Below, in pieces: positions 55,605 to 62,736 of a stretch of DNA of 64,000 nucleotides (positions within the stretch are counted from its first letter, which is position 1; the number at the start of each line of letters is the position of its first letter). The translations under genes were made by a program, and so were the position numbers. This stretch comes from Prolixibacteraceae bacterium (GTDB taxonomy: Bacteria > Bacteroidota > Bacteroidia > Bacteroidales > Prolixibacteraceae), in assembly GCA_025210775.1 (NCBI GenBank), contig JAOARB010000028.1, forward strand, positions 62,001 through 126,000, given 5' to 3'. The notes beneath the pieces were generated by a model. The model ran no database searches, was not told where the DNA came from, and saw nothing but the letters and a program-made list of their open reading frames with translations.

Positions 55605-57914
55605 ATGGAAACGATTATATTATCCCAAGAACAAAAAAGTGTGATTCAATTTTCACAGCCAGGAGCCTATGCTATCAAAGGAATAGCTGGAAGTGGAAAA
55701 ACGACAGTCGGACTGCATCGCATACATTTTTTACAGGAGAAATGTGCCCAAGGGGAGAAAATACTTGTAGTCACCTATCATAAGGTATTGACAGATTATC
55801 TTCGTTTTTTGGAGAAAGAACTACTAAAGACAGTAGTTGAAAGGGAGCTTCCTTTCCAAGACAAACTAGATGGTGTACCACTACTTAATGATAAAAATAA
55901 AGATGTAGATATTATCAACATCGATAAGATGATATATCATTTTTATTCGAAATATAGAGAGCGAAAAAGAACGCATCATTATTATAAAAATCTACCAGCA
56001 AGAGCATCTTCTTTTGCAGATATAAATGAGATTTTCCAAAAAGCCTTAAAACAGGCTCAAAACAAATATCCTCAATGCAAGATCCTACAAGGCAATAGTT
56101 ATTTCTTAAAAGATGAAATCGATTACATCAATAATTGTCGAATAGATAATATTAAACATTATCAGATATTTACACGAAAAGGTCGTAATCGTAATGAGGA
56201 GATGAAAAAGACGCTTCTAAAAAAATCACAAACACGAGAAGCAATCTTCTATCTTCGAAGGAAATACAACAATATGTTGATCTTTTCTGGAGGGATGGAC
56301 TTTCCTATCATGCGTCTATTGGCATTAAGAGAAGTATCCGAGAATCCTCCTCATAAATATACCCATCTTATCATCGATGAGTGCCAAGATTTGGATCGTA
56401 CAAGATTGGATTTTCTTAAATTCTTTATCAAACCATCCAAGACCTCATCCGCTACATTCCTATATGATAACACCCAAAGTATCTATAATGGATCTTGGCT
56501 AGGGAGTGGACATGGTTTTAGTTCTTTAGGCATTGATATCCTTGGCAATAGAAGTAGGATATTGAAACGAAATTATCGTACTACTTATGAAATACAGAGT
56601 GCTGCACAAGCACTGATAAAACATAATGGATCCTATACACAAGAGGTAGAACCTGACTTGATCAACAAAGGAGGGATCAAACCATTTTGGGCACATTGTA
56701 AAGATCAGAAACATCATAACGATTATATCGTAGATGTGATTAAAACACAGATAGAAACACTATCTCTACAAGATATTATTGTGGCTACACGCACCAATAA
56801 AGAAGCAGAGGTGATCTATAATACGATCCAAAAAGCAGGTATATCATGTTCGTTTTTTCGCAATCACGATACCGCCTTTGAAGAGAATAGTGTTCGTGTA
56901 ATGACCATTAACAACACCAAAGGTCTGGAGAGTCAGATGGTGATTTTGGCTAACATGATAGATGGTTCTATTCCACGTAAGACCAACGACCAGAATACGA
57001 TATCTCAAGAATTAAGACTATTATATGTAGGAATGACTAGAGCCTCTAAAATGCTTTATATGGTCTCTTATGGTCAAGTATCTCCATTTATTCAGAAGAT
57101 GCCAAAAGAGGTATTTGAAGTTGTTGATTTTAAAGATTATCGTCCATTCTCCCCAATTAAAGATGAGCTTAAAGAACAACTCCATTCATTGGTTGACAAA
57201 CTAATGAAAGAGATTGAAGTTTTTGTAAAGTTGAAATGTTCGTTTCATCACAATGGTTGTTTTCAAACTTGTTACAAGAACCTTATGTATGGAGTGCTAC
57301 GCATGGAACATATCCAAGAGGAAGCTTTCACATTAAAGAACTCTATCGACAACAACACTACTTTAAAGAATCTATATGATGCATTTCTTAAAAGTTGTGC
57401 CCACAAATTGGAAGAGGCTCATCATGAACTAATCTCATTTATTGCTTGTCCTTATCCTATAAAACAGAGAAGAGAGGCGCTGTCGAAACGTTTTGTTCGA
57501 TTTTCTGAAATGTCCATTACTGCAATCTCAACAGCCGAAGATATCTTGGAAGGAAAGCAGGAGGATGATTACGATTATAGTCCTACGCTAGTAAGCTATT
57601 CTAAAGCATTAGAGCTGGAGCTCCATCATCTTTTTGAATATCATAGATTGTTTGATGACCCTTTCTTTGAAGATAAAATCCAAGCCGGGACACAAAGCTA
57701 TAGGTTATTTGATTTCCTTCGTTTCATGCAGACACAAAAAGGTAAATTGTCTGATATCAAGCAATTATTGGATTACATAAACTTCAGAAAGAACCGTAAT
57801 GGAGCTACTCACACGGTATGTATTGACCAATTGCAAGCGTCTCGAATCAGAGACATTCTAATGAAAGAAAACGGTGTATTCGATCTAATCAACCAAACAT
57901 ATGAGTCGTTATGA
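55605..57914 (+). CDS. UvrD-like superfamily 1 helicase with HEPN-like C-terminus
   Basis: The protein has 769 residues. The helicase core holds Q-motif LSQEQ (7-11), Walker A GIAGSGKTT (26-34), motif II IIDECQD (256-262), motif IV-like RNYRTTYEIQSAAQ, motif V MTINNTKGLESQMV and motif VI LLYVGMTRASKMLYM, so ATP-driven strand translocation is very likely. The region after about residue 510 is not part of standard UvrD proteins. It is helical and ends with YSKALELELHHLF (665-677) and RNGATH (731-736), followed by two helices. RNxxxH is the catalytic signature of HEPN ribonucleases, so a HEPN-like domain at about 655-765 is inferred. The stop overlaps the start of a TerD gene (ATGA). Confidence 0.9.
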   Translation: METIILSQEQKSVIQFSQPGAYAIKGIAGSGKTTVGLHRIHFLQEKCAQGEKILVVTYHKVLTDYLRFLEKELLKTVVERELPFQDKLDGVPLLNDKNKDVDIINIDKMIYHFYSKYRERKRTHHYYKNLPARASSFADINEIFQKALKQAQNKYPQCKILQGNSYFLKDEIDYINNCRIDNIKHYQIFTRKGRNRNEEMKKTLLKKSQTREAIFYLRRKYNNMLIFSGGMDFPIMRLLALREVSENPPHKYTHLIIDECQDLDRTRLDFLKFFIKPSKTSSATFLYDNTQSIYNGSWLGSGHGFSSLGIDILGNRSRILKRNYRTTYEIQSAAQALIKHNGSYTQEVEPDLINKGGIKPFWAHCKDQKHHNDYIVDVIKTQIETLSLQDIIVATRTNKEAEVIYNTIQKAGISCSFFRNHDTAFEENSVRVMTINNTKGLESQMVILANMIDGSIPRKTNDQNTISQELRLLYVGMTRASKMLYMVSYGQVSPFIQKMPKEVFEVVDFKDYRPFSPIKDELKEQLHSLVDKLMKEIEVFVKLKCSFHHNGCFQTCYKNLMYGVLRMEHIQEEAFTLKNSIDNNTTLKNLYDAFLKSCAHKLEEAHHELISFIACPYPIKQRREALSKRFVRFSEMSITAISTAEDILEGKQEDDYDYSPTLVSYSKALELELHHLFEYHRLFDDPFFEDKIQAGTQSYRLFDFLRFMQTQKGKLSDIKQLLDYINFRKNRNGATHTVCIDQLQASRIRDILMKENGVFDLINQTYESL

Positions 57915-58519
57915 GCATTGAAATAGATAAATATAAATTTACAATAGGGATCAATTGGGGACCAATAAAAGAGATGGGATGGTTTAATACCGAACAAAAA
58001 ATTCCTGTAGACCTTGACCTTATCTGTTTTGAAATTGACAGAGACGGACTGTTGGTAAATACCCTTAGTTTTGAATTAGAGAAACAGCCATGGGGTAAGC
58101 TTAGTCAAGACGATATGTCTGGGGACTTAAGTGGAGATGATCATAGAGATAACGAATGGATTGAATTTGATCTGGAACCATTAACCTATGGTCATCAACT
58201 TGTTGTTGGGGTAATCAACTATACAGAACAGAGCTTATGTAACATCACTCATTTTGATTATCGTGTCTATACAGGAGAGATCAACCGCCCGAAAGAGATA
58301 TTCTATTATAAAAACATAAAAAGAGAGATCCCTTTGACCTTTGATTCCGAATCAATGATTCTAGGTTGTCTGGAACGTCTAAATGGGACCATTCATTATA
58401 AAGAACTAGAGATCTCTTCACACTATAAAGACCCTATCGGTCTATGGAATGAGATGGAAAAGAGTAGATACATTCAAGATGTGTTGGGTATCATAAGAAA
58501 CCAAATAGATATGTTCTAA
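57911..58519 (+). CDS. TerD-family protein
   Basis: The protein has 202 residues. The N-terminal TerD beta-sandwich (about 8-120) shows VDLDLICFEIDRDG (33-46), which corresponds to the DLDxS strand, and SGDLSGDDHRDNEW (70-83), which corresponds to the acidic calcium-binding loop of TerD. The C-terminal part (about 125-202) is a short extension. TerD proteins bind calcium and act in tellurium-resistance and general stress or phage-response systems. The start overlaps the helicase stop by 4 nt (ATGA), so the two proteins are made together. No other ter genes are adjacent. Confidence 0.87.
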   Translation: MSIEIDKYKFTIGINWGPIKEMGWFNTEQKIPVDLDLICFEIDRDGLLVNTLSFELEKQPWGKLSQDDMSGDLSGDDHRDNEWIEFDLEPLTYGHQLVVGVINYTEQSLCNITHFDYRVYTGEINRPKEIFYYKNIKREIPLTFDSESMILGCLERLNGTIHYKELEISSHYKDPIGLWNEMEKSRYIQDVLGIIRNQIDMF

Positions 58520-58523
58520 AGTA

Positions 58524-58566
58524 CGAGGGAGGAATGGGGTTTTTAATAGAACTCCTCTCCTCTCTT
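58524..58566 (+). terminator. Possible terminator of the helicase-TerD unit
   Basis: An imperfect stem between GAGGGAGG and CCTCTCCTC encloses a T-rich loop. It lies just after the TerD stop. The T-run after it is poor, so the call is weak. Confidence 0.35.
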
Positions 58567-58589
58567 TGTCTATCTATTCTAAATCTAAA

Positions 58590-58608
58590 AATAAGAATTG
58601 CTCTTATT
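58590..58608 (-). terminator. Small hairpin with T-run on the minus strand
   Basis: On the minus strand AATAAGA pairs with TCTTATT around a 5-nt loop and is followed by TTTT. It lies 10 nt past the stop of the small ORF at 58619-58747. Confidence 0.45.
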
Positions 58609-58618
58609 CCAAATATCG

Positions 58619-58747
58619 TCAGGGGATCTTATTATCATCATTTCCTGTATAATTATCATCAAAAAGACTAGAGCTATCAACTCCCACAAGTAACATCTCA
58701 TTTGGTTCTGATTTAGCAAGAAAGATCAATAACTTTTCGTTGTCCAT
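58619..58747 (-). CDS. Putative 42-residue small protein
   Basis: An ATG-initiated frame reads MDNEKLLIFLAKSEPNEMLL then VGVDSSSLFDDNYTGNDDNK and ends at IP. The composition is acidic and protein-like. A terminator-like hairpin follows 10 nt after the stop. It is antisense to the flanking genes and overlaps the promoter-like element of the next AraC gene. I do not recognise it; it could also be the remnant of a longer gene. Confidence 0.35.
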   Translation of the reverse strand: MDNEKLLIFLAKSEPNEMLLVGVDSSSLFDDNYTGNDDNKIP

Positions 58748-58751
58748 TGCC

Positions 58752-58759
58752 TACTTTTG
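58752..58759 (+). promoter_or_regulatory. Promoter -7 element (TACTTTTG)
   Basis: TACTTTTG matches TAnnTTTG. Transcription would start near 58766, so the AraC/GyrI gene should start at 58778 or later rather than at the TTG at 58757. Confidence 0.35.
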
Positions 58760-58777
58760 TGGTCTGTAATAATCACA

Positions 58778-59737
58778 ATGTTAAAGTTTATGAACAACAT
58801 GAAATCCTTTAGGAAGGAATATCTACAACGTATCAACCGAGTGATCGATTATATTGAAAAGAATCTAGATCAAGATCTAAGTTTGGAGAACCTTGCGGAT
58901 ATTGCCCATTTCTCTAGTTTTCATTTCCATCGCATCTTCACCTCATTTACTGGAGAAGCTCTCCATCAATTTATCAAAAGGAAAAGAGTAGAAAAAGCAG
59001 CAAGACTTTTACTTAATAAAACAGAATATCCAATCAATGAGATTGCTTGCGATTGTGGTTTTAACAGTACTGCTGTTTTCTGTCGTAGCTTTAAATCTCA
59101 TTTTGGGATGACAGCACAAACGTTCCGAAAAGAAAGAGCAAAAAACTATAGCAAGAATGATCAATGGCTAAGCAAGAACAGTCAACTACAAGAATCTTCT
59201 ATCGCATACCTTTGTAATATCAATTCAAACAAAAAATGGAAAGATATTATGGAGAATAACATTACCATCAAAAAGATGCCAGCTCTAAATCTGGTTTATA
59301 TACGTCAAATTGGACCATATCACCTTATTGGTCAAGCCTATGATAAACTGTTTAAGTGGGCTAAACCACGTGGACTATTTGATCCTAATAAAACACAAGG
59401 GGTAACTATTTATCATGACGATCCTGAAATTACAGATATTGAAAAAATCCAACATAGCACATGTATCACTGTAGATAAAAAAGTCAATGTTGATGGGGAA
59501 CTAGGATATATGAAACTACCAGCGTGCAAATGTGCAGTAGGTAGTTTTGAAATTGGTATGGAGGAATTCGAAACAGCATGGTCAATTATGTGTGGTTGGG
59601 TAACAGAAAATGGCTACCAAGCAGCCGATATAGCACCATACGAACTATATCATAATCACCATGAAGAACATCCTGAAAGAAAATTTATTGTAGATATATG
59701 TATTCCTATTGAACCAATCTATCTATTTTCAATATAA
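58778..59737 (+). CDS. AraC-family regulator with GyrI-like effector domain
   Basis: An N-terminal AraC double helix-turn-helix (about 10-115 from this start: LSLENLADIAHFSSFHFHRIF, CDCGFNSTAVFCRSFKSHFGMTAQTFRKER) is joined to a C-terminal GyrI/BmrR-like small-molecule-binding domain (about 165-319). This arrangement is typical of Rob/BmrR-like multidrug or stress regulators. Starts at 58790 or 58799 are also possible. It follows the TerD gene by 250 nt and is not obviously part of that unit. Confidence 0.9.
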   Translation: MLKFMNNMKSFRKEYLQRINRVIDYIEKNLDQDLSLENLADIAHFSSFHFHRIFTSFTGEALHQFIKRKRVEKAARLLLNKTEYPINEIACDCGFNSTAVFCRSFKSHFGMTAQTFRKERAKNYSKNDQWLSKNSQLQESSIAYLCNINSNKKWKDIMENNITIKKMPALNLVYIRQIGPYHLIGQAYDKLFKWAKPRGLFDPNKTQGVTIYHDDPEITDIEKIQHSTCITVDKKVNVDGELGYMKLPACKCAVGSFEIGMEEFETAWSIMCGWVTENGYQAADIAPYELYHNHHEEHPERKFIVDICIPIEPIYLFSI

Positions 59738-59839
59738 GATATTAATAACCAATCATTGTGTTGTTAAGTTAAAATATGCAATCAACACCTAATATATGTT
59801 TATATTTTACTGTTTTTCATTTCTATAATTGTAATATTA

Positions 59840-59847
59840 TATATTTG
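59840..59847 (+). promoter_or_regulatory. Promoter -7 element (TATATTTG)
   Basis: TATATTTG matches TAnnTTTG and lies 30 nt before the lipoprotein start. A T-rich stretch sits at the -33 distance. Confidence 0.4.
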
Positions 59848-59876
59848 TGTTAATATCATAATATTAATAACATCTT

Positions 59877-60299
59877 ATGAAAAAATTAAATTTCATTGCA
59901 ATAATACTTTTTGTTATTGCATTACTACCTAGCTGTGCAGTAATTACAGGTGGCAGCTCTTATAATGCACATCTTAATGTTGATGATGAATTTGTAAACA
60001 TATATTACAAAGGAGAAATGATTGGTTCTGGACAAGGAACAGCAGTTGTAAGAAGAAAAGATGCCGACAACCTGACTTTTGTACTAAAAAAAGATGGTTT
60101 TCAAGATCAACAAATCTATTATAACAAAGCCAGTATTAGAGGTTGGAATATTGTAGGTTCTGCTTTCTTCGGAGTTATAGGTATAGCAGTAGATGGAATA
60201 ACAGGAGCATGGTGGAAACCATATGCAAAGGATTCGACAATTGAAAGACATGATTGTAATAATTTCTTCTACCAAATCCATTACGATTCAAAGAAATAA
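59877..60299 (+). CDS. Small lipoprotein with PEGA-like N-terminal region
   Basis: This 140-residue protein has a lipoprotein signal (LLPSC, Cys20), a short beta-rich segment (about 30-88, with YYKGEMIGSGQGTAVVRRKD) that resembles PEGA-type surface domains, and a Gly/Ala-rich hydrophobic stretch (about 90-112). The function is unknown. It is a single gene with its own promoter and a weak terminator. Confidence 0.8.
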   Translation: MKKLNFIAIILFVIALLPSCAVITGGSSYNAHLNVDDEFVNIYYKGEMIGSGQGTAVVRRKDADNLTFVLKKDGFQDQQIYYNKASIRGWNIVGSAFFGVIGIAVDGITGAWWKPYAKDSTIERHDCNNFFYQIHYDSKK

Positions 60300-60322
60300 T
60301 TATTTGTAAAAATCTAGAGAAG

Positions 60323-60358
60323 GAAGAGAGAGACATAAATAGCTTCTCTCTTTCTTTT
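60323..60358 (+). terminator. Probable terminator of the lipoprotein gene
   Basis: An AAGAGAGA stem pairs with TCTCTCTT and is followed by TCTTTTT. Alternative registers are possible because of the repeated AG. Confidence 0.5.
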
Positions 60359-60386
60359 TATCTTGTATGGATACTATATACTGATA

Positions 60387-61394
60387 TTAAACCTCCTCCA
60401 ATATAGGAATACCTAGGCACTCTTTTTGTTTAATAAGTTTCGCCGTTTTTTCTTCTAACGATCCTAAGAACTCATGCACTAAAGTGTCAGGAGCAATGCG
60501 ATCAATAATCTCTTGTAAGAAAGAAGAAGAGAAAGCTTGATGATGATCAATCTTAAAGACATGTTCACTGACTTTGCCATACTTCTCATAAAAGGATAAA
60601 GTCTGAAAATCATTAGGGAAGCCCTCAACAACAGATTCTTTCTGGTAAGTTGCTGATCCACTATAAGAAAGATGTAAGGTCTTTATTCTATCCAGAATCA
60701 CCGTAGGTGTTGTTTCAATCCACTCCAATAATCTATCGGATGCCTCCTGTCGATTTGTAATATCTCCAAAAGCATTCATGAGGTGACCTGTATCCAATAC
60801 AAAATGCCAGTTTTTGAATTCTAGCATCTCCATAAAAGAGAGAGTCTCTTGATGGTCTATAAAGGTTAAGCCTGGCCACCATAGATTCTCTAATGCAATG
60901 GTTACGGGAGGTTCTCCATCAGGATACATGGCAGCTGTTTTATTCAATAACGAAGCAAAAGCACGAAGCACCTCCATATTGGAATAAGTATATTGACGAG
61001 TATAAGAATGCTCCAATTCAACATGACAAGCATGAAGGACGGCATGATGGGCTTGCATTTTTAACGCATTGTTCCACAACATATACATATTTTGACACAT
61101 CTCTTCAGGAGAGGTACCACCACACATATGCTTATAATACCTTTTATCCATCCCTTCATAATAAGACTCTAAAGCTCCTGGTTTCTGATTAAACACATCA
61201 AGCCAAGTCACCCAAAAAGGAAGATGAACACTATATATGGTTTCTTGAGGGTATACTGTTTTTTGATCATAACCAATTAGCAATTCAATACCATGAAGAT
61301 GATGCTTCTTTAGGAAAATGGGAAGATCATTTTCCACATTTGAAAACTGATCGATATCGAACTGATAGTTTGAGAAGTTGATTAACTCTTTCAT
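60387..61394 (-). CDS. Xylose-isomerase-like TIM-barrel protein
   Basis: This 335-residue cytoplasmic protein has the AP-endonuclease-2/sugar isomerase fold, with probable metal ligands in the segments LHACHVELEH, IALENLWW, FVLDTGHLMNAFGD and TLHLSYSG. This places it with sugar-phosphate isomerases/epimerases or related metalloenzymes. The substrate is unknown. A TAATTTTG promoter-like element lies at 61439-61446. Confidence 0.83.
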   Translation of the reverse strand: MKELINFSNYQFDIDQFSNVENDLPIFLKKHHLHGIELLIGYDQKTVYPQETIYSVHLPFWVTWLDVFNQKPGALESYYEGMDKRYYKHMCGGTSPEEMCQNMYMLWNNALKMQAHHAVLHACHVELEHSYTRQYTYSNMEVLRAFASLLNKTAAMYPDGEPPVTIALENLWWPGLTFIDHQETLSFMEMLEFKNWHFVLDTGHLMNAFGDITNRQEASDRLLEWIETTPTVILDRIKTLHLSYSGSATYQKESVVEGFPNDFQTLSFYEKYGKVSEHVFKIDHHQAFSSSFLQEIIDRIAPDTLVHEFLGSLEEKTAKLIKQKECLGIPILEEV

Positions 61395-61438
61395 TTATCT
61401 GACTTTTGCATAGAAGTATATTTCTACTCCTTGAGGGG

Positions 61439-61446
61439 CAAAATTA
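61439..61446 (-). promoter_or_regulatory. Promoter -7 element (TAATTTTG)
   Basis: TAATTTTG on the minus strand matches TAnnTTTG, about 45 nt before the TIM-barrel gene start. No clear -33 element. Confidence 0.35.
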
Positions 61447-61575
61447 AATTTATTTTTTCCATTTATTACAGAGATAAATCTTTATTGTCGTTTTTTCAAT
61501 CTATTTAGAATAGACACACAAATCAATTGTCATTATACCCATGCCTACTTGAGCAATTCTTTATATTCAGACGTA

Positions 61576-62568
61576 TTAAACCGACACATTCATTCTAAAT
61601 TTTTTAGGACTACAACCATATTTTCGTTTAAATGCAGTTGCAAAATGTGATGGATAATTATAACCACACCTACAACCTATTTCACTTACAGTTAAATTAC
61701 TAGTAGCCAATAATCTTTCAGCTAGATTCATTCTATATTCAAAAAGATAACCATAAATGGTATTACCTATTAATTGCTTAAAACCATATTTCAATTTCTT
61801 CTCATTAATACCAACCTGCCTAGATAGTTCATGAATCGAAGGAGGAGTATCTATTGAAGCTACAATACGATCTCTGGCTTCATATATTTTATCTACATCA
61901 TATAATTCCATATGGCAATGACGACACTCTAATAAATCCACTAAAGGTTCAATTTGACATTCTAATAGCTCCTTCACTTTAGATTCTAAATAATCTTCTT
62001 CTCCATTTCCTATTAAAAATGAATTCTGAATTTGTGATATTAACATTTTAATTTTAGGAGTCATGGAAAGGTGTTTATTAGATAATACAGCCTCCTCACC
62101 ATAAAGATGTTTACGATATAATTTTGCTAAAACACAAGGAATCGAATCAAAATATCGTTCTAGATTATTTTCGTCTAAAACAATACCAAAAGATGAGCAA
62201 TACTCATTCAATTTAAAGGAAGTAAAGCTTCTATTAGAACTGGATAAAGACCATATATTATGTGAATTCTCTGCAACCAGACTCTTTTGCATTGAATTAG
62301 AATAAATAGGATTGCCTTGAAGCATAAAATGCATTCCAATAACAGGCGATTGCACCTCTTCTATAATCGCCACTTCTTTATGAAATAAACTATCCCATTT
62401 ATTTATCGTACACAATGAACTTCTTTTTACTGTACATGAAATAAAACCTACTTCATTTTCTTCTTGTACAGTAATATGTTGCTTTCCTCGATCTAAATCT
62501 AATTGTGAATAAAACTTACTATTGGTATTAAGAATCTCATCAACGTGATATGCTACTTTATATCTCAT
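61576..62568 (-). CDS. AraC-family regulator, PchR type
   Basis: This 330-residue protein has an N-terminal sensor region (1-220) and a C-terminal AraC domain (about 232-326: IHELSRQVGINEKKLKYGFKQL, GNTIYGYLFEYRMNLAERLLATSNLTVSEIG, HFATAFKRKYGCSPKKFR). The GNTIYGYL...RM pattern is typical of PchR-like regulators of siderophore receptors. It is divergent from a TonB receptor gene, so it probably controls it in response to its ligand. Confidence 0.9.
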   Translation of the reverse strand: MRYKVAYHVDEILNTNSKFYSQLDLDRGKQHITVQEENEVGFISCTVKRSSLCTINKWDSLFHKEVAIIEEVQSPVIGMHFMLQGNPIYSNSMQKSLVAENSHNIWSLSSSNRSFTSFKLNEYCSSFGIVLDENNLERYFDSIPCVLAKLYRKHLYGEEAVLSNKHLSMTPKIKMLISQIQNSFLIGNGEEDYLESKVKELLECQIEPLVDLLECRHCHMELYDVDKIYEARDRIVASIDTPPSIHELSRQVGINEKKLKYGFKQLIGNTIYGYLFEYRMNLAERLLATSNLTVSEIGCRCGYNYPSHFATAFKRKYGCSPKKFRMNVSV

Positions 62569-62691
62569 TCGCCCCTTATATTAAATTTTAAGTTCTTCAA
62601 ATGAAACATGATATTCAATCGAGAACCTTTCTTTGTATTGTATTTAAAAAGAATAAATAAAAATAAATATAGACACTAAAAATCAACTGTC

Positions 62692-62713
62692 ATATCCCTA
62701 TTAATAGGGATAT
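62692..62713. promoter_or_regulatory. 22-bp perfect palindrome in the AraC/receptor intergenic region
   Basis: Two half-sites ATATCCCTATT meet head to head with no spacer. It lies 23 nt before the receptor start and 124 nt from the AraC gene start. It could be an operator or a 5'-UTR hairpin. Confidence 0.5.
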
Positions 62714-62736
62714 ATATCAAAGAACAATATCATCTC

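Noticed and set aside
55605-57914. Annotation as uvrD, rep or pcrA
   Set aside because: The length, the unusual C-terminal extension and the TerD partner differ from these housekeeping helicases.
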